This document shows positions 1-6,518 of a DNA stretch of 6,578 nt, piece by piece. The stretch lies in assembly GCA_949063825.1 (NCBI GenBank), contig CARSRA010000033.1:1-6578 (forward strand), read 5' to 3'. Within the stretch, counting starts at the first letter, position 1. Each line of letters starts with the position of its first letter. The stretch is from an uncultured Candidatus Saccharibacteria bacterium. GTDB taxonomy: Bacteria; Patescibacteriota; Saccharimonadia; Saccharimonadales; Saccharimonadaceae. Below the pieces are notes generated by a model. The model saw only the letters and a list, made by a program, of their open reading frames with translations. It did no database searches and was not told the DNA's origin. Both the position numbers and the translations under genes were made by a program.

Positions 1-38
1 CCAAAACCCATCTTGGGGAGTAGGTGCGGTATTTTTTT
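1..38 (+). terminator. 3' part of an intrinsic terminator of an upstream unit
   Basis: The segment ends in AGTAGGTGCGG (19-29) followed by seven T (32-38). The same 11-base module forms the 3' arm of the hairpin at 1141-1174, where its 5' partner CCGCACC is present. Here the matching 5' arm would begin just outside the window, and positions 1-2 (CC) fit its last two bases. An inner CCC/GGG pairing (7-9 with 15-17) is possible. I infer that it ends transcription of a plus-strand gene to the left. Confidence 0.6.
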
Positions 39-62
39 GTGCAAAATTCTTACGTAAAGGTC

Positions 63-88
63 TTGCAAAAAATGGGGGGGGGTATAAT
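63..88 (+). promoter_or_regulatory. Promoter with a nine-G tract in its spacer, upstream of the surface-protein gene
   Basis: A perfect TATAAT -10 box lies at 83-88, 30 bases before the start codon, with transcription expected to begin near 95. The best -35 candidate is TTGCAA (63-68, four of six consensus positions). It is only 14 bp from the -10 box, too short for normal sigma-70 recognition. The spacer ends in an uninterrupted run of nine G (74-82) touching the -10 box. A homopolymer there can slip during replication and change promoter spacing. The -10 call is solid; the -35 assignment is uncertain. Confidence 0.6.
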
Positions 89-118
89 TGGGGTAACAAT
101 ACAAAAAGGAAAGTTAGA

Positions 119-1114
119 ATGCAAAAGTCTCCACAAACTAAAAATAAAATCATATGCCTACTCGCGTCGCCAGCCATGCTGGGGGCGAACGTCTTTGCGG
201 TGGGGCAAACTTATGCTCTTGAGACCCCTGTCGCTATTGTCGCAGAGTCAAAAGAGAACGAGAAGAAGCTCCTGGACGCGGCCATCCAGTCGGCGAAAAC
301 GCAATTTCCTGATTTAGAGTTATATATTACTCTAGGTGAACTCACTGATAATCTGAGCGGCCATACTTCATCTATGGGGGTTCAGCCTGATGGTACGATT
401 TCAGTTGGTATTAGTCCAACTCAAGGTTACGAAGAACTCTTGGCCCAAGCTACTCGAGTAGGGATTTCTAGTGATACGCTGAAAGATAAGACTTATAGTG
501 AAGTTATTGCTTTGGCTGAAAACTTTTCCGCGTATGGAACAGACACCGCTTTTAAGGCGGTGGTCGACTCAGCAAAGGCGGATTATCAAGCATTGCTAGG
601 GGATCTGCAGACAGACCTTTTACGTGCAGATCAGAGCCTAACGGGTCTAGATACAAAAACCGAGGCAGAGCTCTTGTCGATTTATAATAATCTTCCAGTT
701 GTAAAGGATGGCAAATATCGAGATATTATAACTAGCATTGAAAAAGCTGAGGCCATCGATAAAGCCTACGGCGAGGGGAGCGTGAGCCGTGAGGTCCTAG
801 ATAGGGTTGCCAGCGAGACTTATAATGAGTTAGTTGATGCGGCGAAGATTATTAAGCCGGATTTTGAAGTGAAGATCCCTGTGATTGATAATCCTGACAC
901 CGAATCACCAGATACTACGCAGCCGTCAGGAGGTTCGAGTGCGGGCACTAGCTCGGTGCCCAGCGCCCCTAATGCTGGTAATGTGAATAGCGAAGAAACT
1001 TCGGCGCAAGGTGTTAAAACTGCGGTGACTTATATTGTTGTCGCGGTAGCGGTCATGGGTATCGCAGTCAATTTGCGGCGTTATCTGTTTAGCCCGCTTA
1101 AACGACGTAAATAG
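119..1114 (+). CDS. Secreted protein of unknown function with a C-terminal membrane anchor
   Basis: This is a 331-residue protein whose family I do not recognise. The start is set by an AAGGAAAG ribosome-binding site (106-113) five bases before the ATG. Residues 1-33 look like a Sec signal peptide: a polar, lysine-containing N-region, a hydrophobic core from about residue 11 to 28, and a likely cut after Thr-Tyr-Ala (31-33). Residues 34-255 are soluble and mostly helix-prone, with many acidic residues and a central Asp-Gly/Gly-rich patch. Residues 257-298 are a low-complexity Ser/Thr/Pro/Gly/Asn linker. Residues 301-319 are one transmembrane segment followed by a basic tail (RR, then KRRK), so the body should lie outside the cell and the C-terminus inside. 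There is no LPXTG sorting motif. The gene has its own promoter and terminator and appears monocistronic. A role in host or surface contact is inference only. Confidence 0.85.
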   Translation: MQKSPQTKNKIICLLASPAMLGANVFAVGQTYALETPVAIVAESKENEKKLLDAAIQSAKTQFPDLELYITLGELTDNLSGHTSSMGVQPDGTISVGISPTQGYEELLAQATRVGISSDTLKDKTYSEVIALAENFSAYGTDTAFKAVVDSAKADYQALLGDLQTDLLRADQSLTGLDTKTEAELLSIYNNLPVVKDGKYRDIITSIEKAEAIDKAYGEGSVSREVLDRVASETYNELVDAAKIIKPDFEVKIPVIDNPDTESPDTTQPSGGSSAGTSSVPSAPNAGNVNSEETSAQGVKTAVTYIVVAVAVMGIAVNLRRYLFSPLKRRK

Positions 1115-1140
1115 CTCGATCAGTTAGTTATCCAATCATA

Positions 1141-1185
1141 TCCGCACCGAAACCCCTGTGGTAGTAGGTGCGGATTGTGTTATTC
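1141..1185 (+). terminator. Intrinsic terminator after the surface-protein gene
   Basis: Bases 1141-1148 (TCCGCACC) pair perfectly with 1167-1174 (GGTGCGGA). A small inner pairing ACC/GGT (1152-1154 with 1160-1162) is possible inside the 18-base loop. The downstream tract is T-rich but interrupted (ATTGTGTTATTC), so termination may be partial. It lies 27 bases past the stop codon. The 3' half repeats the module seen at 19-29. Confidence 0.65.
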
Positions 1186-1216
1186 TCGCTATGATATATT
1201 ATACGATTTTATGAAA

Positions 1217-1246
1217 TTGACATGAGCGTGCAGATATTGCTATAAT
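1217..1246 (+). promoter_or_regulatory. Promoter P1 of the 327-residue gene
   Basis: A perfect TTGACA (1217-1222) and a perfect TATAAT (1241-1246) are separated by 18 bp. TGC directly before the -10 box makes it an extended -10. Transcription would start near 1253, inside the -35 box of the next promoter. Confidence 0.85.
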
Positions 1247-1251
1247 AGCTA

Positions 1252-1280
1252 TTGACATTTTTGCTAATATGTGCTACGAT
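1252..1280 (+). promoter_or_regulatory. Promoter P2 of the 327-residue gene, in tandem with P1
   Basis: A perfect TTGACA (1252-1257) is followed after 17 bp by TACGAT (1275-1280), again with an extended -10 TGC (1272-1274). Transcription would start near 1286, at the foot of the leader hairpin. P1 and P2 are 34-35 bp apart and partly overlap, so polymerase bound at P2 should block initiation at P1. Confidence 0.75.
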
Positions 1281-1284
1281 AGAA

Positions 1285-1498
1285 GTATATGGGCATTCGA
1301 TTCGGATGTGAGACATCTCTATAGCCATATACAGCACCTTTAAAACTTACGGATGATATAGTTAGACTTTTCTGCCATGTTATTACGCAGATTGGCCCTT
1401 TGTATTCAGTACTGAACCAACGAAGAGCTGGTTTGCGTAATAACCCTGTTGCGCAAAATAAAAAATTGCGTCAAGAAGCGCAGAAAAGGAGGTCTATT
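1285..1498 (+). promoter_or_regulatory. Long structured 5' leader of the 327-residue gene
   Basis: About 210 bases separate the P2 start from the ATG. The leader opens with a hairpin: GTATATGG (1285-1292) pairs perfectly with CCATATAC (1325-1332). Nested within it, GATGT (1305-1309) pairs with ACATC (1313-1317) around a three-base loop. Further on, TTTGCG (1432-1437) can pair with CGCAAA (1452-1457). The pentamer TTGCG recurs at 1433, 1449 and 1466. It matches no riboswitch family I know, and a regulatory role is inferred only from length and structure. An AAAAGGAGGT ribosome-binding site (1484-1493) ends it. Confidence 0.5.
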
Positions 1499-2482
1499 AT
1501 GATAGACGATAAGAAGAGTGCTACTGCTACTAATACTGCAACAAACCGGGCTTTTGAGGATCCTGGCTCCAAAGAGTCAAAGGTCTTTTTCGAAGGTGCA
1601 CGGGCAATTATGGCGGCACTTGAAGAAATTCCGGCCGACCAGCACGCATGCCTGCTGGCTCATAAAAACCAGCAGCATATCATGGCGGTATTACTGATGG
1701 GGAGGCATCAGCGTAAAAAACGCAAACGGCAAGAAGCACGGATTCTGATGCAAAATTACGATATCAGCAAGGCAGAACTCCGAGGATTCATTTTTGATGC
1801 TCCGTCCATTAATGATGACGGGCGCGCAATGGATGCAAACGGAGAGTTTCTGGAAGATGAAAACTTTCAGCTTCTCCCGGGCAAGGTGAATCCAGGATGG
1901 CCGGAACGCATAATTTATAACCTTGATTCCGGCGAAGAGATCTCGCCGGAAAAATATAATCAGCTTTCCGATGAAGAAAAAGGAAAGTACGGCCGCTATA
2001 GGACACTGACATTCAGGTCGGCTTCGAACCAGCCAGTAATGAGAATGCGTAGCATTGACATCGAGTTGGTGGGGGAGCTGATCAGCAGGGATATTGCAAT
2101 CGGTGACCCAGTCAACGACCGTTACTCAGCTGAGATCGCTACGGAACAAGGAGATGCGAGGTCGGGATTCTTGCATGAATTTCGCGACGTTATAATTGAA
2201 TCTCTTGCCGACTTAGGTCCACAGATGATGCACTCGACTGACTTTGCTGCGATGTTGAACCTTGCCGGAGTACTCGAAAAAAATAGTTCCATAGGTAAGA
2301 ATGGCAAGGTATTTACAAATGATCTGGAATTCGTAAGAAATTTTACCATCTTTAAAAAATTTACAGATGATCCAGAATTCGTGAAAAATTTTATGATCTT
2401 CAAAGAAATATTCGATGACCCCGAGATGCTTGTGGCATACCGCAAGCAAATGGGATACAAAGGTCCGGAGGATCTCCACTGA
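1499..2482 (+). CDS. Soluble protein of unknown function with a C-terminal tandem repeat
   Basis: This is a 327-residue protein I cannot assign to a family. I chose the ATG at 1499 because a near-perfect GGAGG lies six bases upstream. A TTG at 1400 would add 33 in-frame residues but has no good ribosome-binding site. There is no signal peptide or membrane segment. Residues 27-90 are helix-prone and contain a strongly basic stretch (RHQRKKRKRQEAR, 69-81) that could bind nucleic acid. Residues 100-215 are mixed and contain several acidic, Gly/Pro-rich turns. The C-terminus has two near-identical 16-residue units (272-287 and 288-303) and a degraded third (304-319), each built around D-D/L-P/L-E followed by hydrophobic and aromatic residues. 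The gene has tandem promoters, a long leader and its own terminator, so it is monocistronic and probably well expressed. It sits directly upstream of the 23S unit, but nothing shows a link to ribosome function. Confidence 0.85.
   Translation: MIDDKKSATATNTATNRAFEDPGSKESKVFFEGARAIMAALEEIPADQHACLLAHKNQQHIMAVLLMGRHQRKKRKRQEARILMQNYDISKAELRGFIFDAPSINDDGRAMDANGEFLEDENFQLLPGKVNPGWPERIIYNLDSGEEISPEKYNQLSDEEKGKYGRYRTLTFRSASNQPVMRMRSIDIELVGELISRDIAIGDPVNDRYSAEIATEQGDARSGFLHEFRDVIIESLADLGPQMMHSTDFAAMLNLAGVLEKNSSIGKNGKVFTNDLEFVRNFTIFKKFTDDPEFVKNFMIFKEIFDDPEMLVAYRKQMGYKGPEDLH
2312..2425 (+). repeat. 48-bp tandem repeat within the 327-residue gene
   Basis: Two adjacent 48-bp units (2312-2359 and 2360-2407) are identical at 39 of 48 positions by my count and keep the reading frame. 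A partial third copy (2408-2425) keeps only the start of the unit. Several differences are at third codon positions, consistent with duplication followed by selection on the protein. Confidence 0.9.
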
Positions 2483-2524
2483 TTCACGGGAACCCATATT
2501 AATTCTTATTATCATCCGCAAGTT

Positions 2525-2563
2525 ATCCCCAAGGCGTTAGTCTCGGGGATTTCTTTTATCTTG
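2525..2563 (+). terminator. Intrinsic terminator after the 327-residue gene
   Basis: ATCCCC (2525-2530) pairs with GGGGAT (2545-2550). Three inner pairs (2533-2535 with 2540-2542) can stack inside the loop. The T-rich tract TTCTTTTATCTT follows. It lies 43 bases past the stop codon and separates this gene from the rRNA unit. Confidence 0.75.
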
Positions 2564-2640
2564 ATCGGAGATTATAGGCAAAAACCCGGAGTCGATCAGA
2601 CGAAGAATGGTGATTTGTGTGTCTTAGGCAATCAAAAAAG

Positions 2641-2721
2641 TCTCAAAATCGACTAAAATAGCAAAAAAGTTTAAAAATCTTTGAAAAAAGTGTTGACTTT
2701 TGTGATAAGGTGCGCTATACT
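2641..2721 (+). promoter_or_regulatory. rRNA promoter with upstream A-tracts
   Basis: TTGACT (2693-2698) and TATACT (2716-2721) are separated by exactly 17 bp, each one base off consensus. The 50 bases before the -35 box hold phased A-tracts (AAAATAG, AAAAAAG, AAAAAT, AAAAAAG), as in UP elements that contact the polymerase alpha subunit. Transcription should begin near 2728. The position of this promoter between the preceding terminator and the 23S gene shows that the 23S has its own start. Confidence 0.85.
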
Positions 2722-2727
2722 GAGGAA

Positions 2728-2955
2728 AGTTAAACAAGTTGTGGAGAACAACCTCTGTATTATGATAGAGACATGCGAGGTAATCTATCAATCTATAATA
2801 AGATTGTATGAATATACCAAAGCTTTTGACAGTCTCGAATTAACAATTTGGACAACGATGAAGTACGAATTGATAAAGATTTTAATCTGAATCAATGAGT
2901 ATTATTGTAAGACGGAACAGTAGTCGATCGAGTGTCGATTACTAGTTAAGTCAAT
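2728..2955 (+). ncRNA. 23S precursor leader with the 5' arm of the processing stalk
   Basis: This transcribed spacer of about 228 nt has no convincing gene. GTTGT (2738-2742) and ACAAC (2748-2752) form a small hairpin near the start. Its 3' end is the 5' arm of the long 23S processing stalk: 2904-2913 pairs with 6147-6156, and 2928-2952 pairs with 6110-6134. I do not see a boxA-type antitermination site. A 69-codon open frame covering much of it starts upstream of the promoter and has no ribosome-binding site, so I do not call it. Confidence 0.75.
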
Positions 2956-3240
2956 GCATAAAAAGGTACATAAGGGCACTGATAGTGGATGCCTTGACAA
3001 TCAATACCGATGAAGGACGTAGAACTCTGCGATAAGCCTCGGGGAGCTGAGAACGAGCATTATATCCGGGGATTTCCGAATGGGGAAACCTAGCTTGAGT
3101 CATGTCAAGTTGCATTTACCTGAACACATAGGGTAAATAGACGGGAACCAGCCGAACTGAATCATCTTAGTAGGTTGAGGAAAAGAGAATAACCAATGAT
3201 TCCGAAAGTAGTGGCGAGCGAAATTGGAACAGCCCAAACC

Positions 3241-3415
3241 TTAACATAACCATACGGTTTAACGGCCAGAGTTATGAAAGGGGTTGCGAAATTGGATGAT
3301 TTTTATGCTGGATAGTTCATTTTGGACTTTCCGGCATAAAAACTGACAGCGTTAACTGAGCAGATAATGATACAACTTCAAATCGTAGCGGAAGTTTTTG
3401 GAATGAAACGCCAAA
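3241..3415 (+). other. Domain I expansion of the 23S rRNA
   Basis: Between two conserved anchors (CAGCCCAAACC ending at 3240 and GAGGGTGAAAGCCCC from 3416) this 23S has about 175 nt. My recollection of E. coli and B. subtilis gives about 55 and 90. It folds into local hairpins: 3245-3250 with 3271-3276; 3300-3318 with 3324-3342 (19 positions, one mismatch, two G-U, loop ATTTT); and 3374-3379 with 3391-3396. It corresponds to the variable helix 16-18 region at the subunit periphery. Confidence 0.8.
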
Positions 3416-4775
3416 GAGGGTGAAAGCCCCGTATGCGAAACGGTTTGAGGCATTATACATCTTTTTTCAAGTAGGACGGGGCACGAGAAACCCTGTTTGA
3501 ATCTGGCAGGACCACCTGCCAAGGCTAAATATATTGATTGATCGATAGCGAACTAGTACAGTGATGGAAAGGTGAAAAGAACCCCGGGAGGGGAGTGAAA
3601 TAGATCCTGAAACTCAGTGCCTACAAGGTGTCGGAGCAGCTTCGGCTGTGACGGCGTGCTTTTTGTAGAACGATCCAGCGAGTTAATGTTGTCGGCGAGG
3701 CTAAGTCAGATGATGGAGCCACAGTGAAAGCGAGCCTGAATAGGGCGACAAGTCGGCAGTATTAGACCCGAAACCGGGTGACCTAACCATGAGCAGGTTG
3801 AAGCTGCGGTAACACGCAGTGGAGGACCGAACCAGGGTACGCAGTAAAGTGCTTGGATGACTTGTGGTTAGCGGTGAAATGCCAATCGAACTCGGAGATA
3901 GCTGGTTCTCCTCGAAATAGCTTTAGGGCTAGCGTTGTGTAGTAGCATTTGGGGGTAGAGCTCTGAAAGGGTCTGGGGCCGGCAACGGTACCCATCCCTA
4001 TCAAACTACGAATACCGAATGTGTAATCACGGCAGTCAGAACGGCGGGGCTAAGCTCGTCGCTCAAAAGGGAAACAGCCCAGACCATCGTCTAAGGTCCC
4101 TAATTAATACTAAGTGGGAAACAAGGTGAAGTTTCTTAAACAGCTAGGATGTTGGCTTAGAAGCAGCCATTCATTTAAAGAGTGCGTAACAGCTCACTAG
4201 TCAAGAGATTTTGCGTGGAAAATGTAACGGGGCTAAGTATTAAACCGAAGACATGGATTGCTATTATGATTCGTCATAGTAGCAGTGGTAGAGGAGCGTT
4301 GATATTGCGGTGAAGTCAGATTGGAAAGTCTGGTGGAGCGTTATCAAGTGAGAATGCTGGAATCAGTAACCATAAGACAGGTGAGAATCCTGTCGGTCGT
4401 AAGAGCAAGGTTTCCAGGGCTACAGTAATTGTCCCTGGGTTAGTCGGTCCTAAGCCGAGGCGTATCAGCGTAGGCGATGGACAACAGGTTAATATTCCTG
4501 TACAGGTAGTAGTTGTTAACAGTTCACGGTGAATGACCGGAGCGGATTAATGGTTTATCCGTCCAAGGTTTATGGGAACATAAACTGAGTGAAAGGAACT
4601 CTTCGGAGTTTTAATTCTGGGTGAAGCACTGGCTAGAAAAGCTGATTAACTTATGCTGCTGCCTACCGTACCGCAAACCAACACAGGTGCTCGGGTCGAG
4701 TAGACCAAGACCTACGAGAGAACTTTCGCTAAGGAACTCGGCAAAAAAGCGTCCGTAACTTCGGAATAAGGACTG

Positions 4776-4923
4776 CCCTCTCATTAAGATGAGGATTTGC
4801 AAAGAGTTGCTCGGCAGAGCAGTGTAAAGGTAATTAATATATGTATCTTAAATTCGAATATCTGTTGTCGAGACACAATTTTATTTGACTCTTTGTAGCT
4901 TGATCATCATTTTGATGAGAGGG
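4776..4923 (+). other. Helix 63-region expansion of the 23S rRNA
   Basis: Downstream of CGTAACTTCGG and upstream of GGAACTGTTTATC this 23S has roughly 95 nt more than E. coli. The extra RNA forms a closed arm: CCCTCTCAT (4776-4784) pairs with 4915-4923, an inner helix joins 4798-4808 to 4887-4897 (11 pairs, two wobble), and GCTC (4809-4812) pairs with GAGC (4817-4820). The rest is A/T-rich. Competing small hairpins exist at 4780-4793 and 4905-4917. Confidence 0.75.
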
Positions 4924-5666
4924 CCGCAGCTAAAGAGCCCACGGAACTGTTTATCAAAAACATAGGTCTCTGCTAACGCGAAAGCGGATGTATAGGGGCT
5001 GACTCCTGCCCAGTGTCGGAAGGTTAAGGGGAGCGCTTCACGGTGCAAACTGAAGCCCCGATGAACGGCGGCGATAACTATGATCGTCCTAAGGTAGCGA
5101 AATTCCTTGTCTGGTAAGTTCAGACCTGCACGAATGGAGTAATCATGTGGGCACTGTCTCGGCGAAGGCCTCGGTGAACGTGCATTGGCGGTAAAGATGC
5201 CGTCTGATCATGCCAGGACGAGAAGACCCCATGGAGCTTTACTACAACTTTGCATTGATTGTTGGGACATTTTGTGTAGCATAGGTGGGAGGCTTTGAAG
5301 CAGATACGCTAGTATTTGTGGAGCCAAAGGTGAAATACCACCCTGAGTGTTTTAGCAATCTAACTCTTGACGTTATCCGCCAAGAGGACCGTGCATGGCG
5401 GGTAGTTTAACTGGGGCGGTTGCCTCCTAAAGAGTATCGGAGGCGTTCAAAGGTTGGCTAGCTACGGATGGAAATCGTAGTGGTAGTGTATGCGCAAAAG
5501 CCAGCTTGACTGTGAGGGCCACAACCCAATCAGACACGAAAGTGGGAGCAAATGACCCGCTGTACAGAACTTCGGTTCAATTTACGTGGGAAAGACAGCG
5601 CACACGGATAAAAGTTACCCTGGGGATAACAGGCTGATCGCGCCCAATAGTTCACATAGACGGCGC

Positions 5667-5702
<36 letters not shown>

Positions 5703-5739
5703 AGGGGGAGCACCTTCCAAGGGTCCGGCTGTTCGCCGG

Positions 5740-5787
<48 letters not shown>

Positions 5788-6071
5788 TTATATCCGGCAT
5801 GATCGTTAGGAATTTTGAGGAGATTTGTCTCTAGTACGAGAGGACCGAGATGAACGAACCTCTAGTGTATCGGTTGTGGCCACCTGCTGCATTGCCGAGT
5901 AGCTATGTTCGGAAGAGATAAGCGCTGAAAGCATATTAAGCGCGAAGCCCACTCCAAGATAAGAATTCCCTATGGAGACTCCAGAGAGATGATCTGGTTG
6001 ATAGGCGCAAGGTGGAAGTATGGCAACATATGGAGCCGAAGCGTACTAATAGGTCCATCGCCTTTTTATGC

Positions 6072-6204
6072 CCAAATTACTATTGACACGGTCGATGGTA
6101 ATTTGGTAAGATTTAACTAGTAATCGGTACTTGAATACCGAATGAAGTTTTACAATCATCGTACAAGCTAGTTGTATGGACATCGATAGGCGCAATAAAC
6201 GCTC
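6072..6204 (+). ncRNA. 23S-5S internal transcribed spacer with processing structures
   Basis: This 133-nt spacer has no tRNA. It begins with a strong hairpin: 6072-6087 pairs with 6091-6106 (16 pairs, two G-U, loop ACG). It is followed by the 3' arm of the 23S stalk (6110-6134 with 2928-2952, and 6147-6156 with 2904-2913). A local hairpin TCGGTA/TACCGA (6124-6129 with 6136-6141) competes with the stalk and could form before the long-range helix. TACAA/TTGTA (6162-6166 with 6172-6176) is another small hairpin. Confidence 0.85.
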
Positions 6205-6315
6205 ATTTGGTGCCCATAGCGCTGGGGAAATACCTGTTTACATTCCGAACACAGAAGTCAAGCCCAGTAGCGGCGATTATACTGCCACAAGCGGGAAACT
6301 AGCAAGGTGCCAAAT
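6205..6315 (+). rRNA. rrf: 5S ribosomal RNA
   Basis: The 5S is recognised by its conserved core (CATTCCGAACACAGAAGTCAAG, near 6240-6261) and by helix I. ATTTGGTGCC (6205-6214) pairs with GGTGCCAAAT (6306-6315) over ten pairs including two G-U. The length of 111 nt is slightly short against the usual 115-120. It is co-transcribed with the 23S but lies outside the 23S processing stalk, so it is released separately. Confidence 0.95.
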
Positions 6316-6325
6316 TATACGAGTG

Positions 6326-6359
6326 AGCCACCCCGACGGGTGGCTTTTCGTCTTTTTTG
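6326..6359 (+). terminator. Terminator of the rRNA unit
   Basis: AGCCACCC (6326-6333) pairs perfectly with GGGTGGCT (6338-6345) around the loop CGAC. One extra G-U pair can extend it. TTTTCGTCTTTTTT follows. It starts 11 bases after the 5S. Confidence 0.93.
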
Positions 6360-6360
6360 G

Positions 6361-6518
6361 TATATGATTGCTTGTGGCGAGAGTCGGAAAATGTCCGCAG
6401 TTGGTTATGATGGTCACAGACCTAAAAAGTGTAATATTTGATCAGCTATTTCTCCCCAAAATACCGACCAAATCTTAGGGGCTTATGGAATTAGTAGATA
6501 TAATTTACGATTCTTCCT
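6361..6518. other. Convergent intergenic region, no gene seen
   Basis: Between the rRNA terminator and the stop of the minus-strand frame I see no open frame of useful length, tRNA or repeat. A small GGTC/GACC hairpin (6412-6415 with 6419-6422) is present. For the minus strand, CCCC and GGGG at 6454-6481 could pair, but mismatches and the lack of a T-tract make it a poor terminator. Confidence 0.5.

Noticed and set aside
24..317. 97-codon frame overlapping the surface-protein gene.
   Set aside because: It starts upstream of the promoter, has no ribosome-binding site, and its Arg/Ser-rich peptide is an out-of-frame shadow of the real gene.
1400..1498. Upstream TTG start that would add 33 residues to the 327-residue protein.
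   Set aside because: There is no ribosome-binding site before the TTG, while a near-perfect one lies six bases before the ATG at 1499. The added residues look like leader RNA.
2480..2656. After the TGA stop of the 327-residue gene the same frame stays open for 57 codons to a TAA, suggesting recoding or read-through.
   Set aside because: The segment contains the gene's terminator. Neither full-length gene uses TGA as a sense codon, and glycine is encoded by GGN throughout, so code 25 is not supported. An open run of 57 codons is not rare enough by chance.
2679..2690. CTTTGAAAA similar to a boxA antitermination site.
   Set aside because: It lies upstream of the -35 box, so it would not be in the rRNA transcript, and it is better read as part of the A-tracts.
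2681..2890. 69-codon open frame before the 23S.
   Set aside because: Its start codon lies upstream of the rRNA promoter -35 box, so the rRNA transcript would not include it, and the region is explained as leader.
6072..6204. tRNA gene in the 23S-5S spacer.
   Set aside because: There is no acceptor stem, T-loop GGTTCGA-type motif or CCA end; the pairing is explained by processing hairpins.
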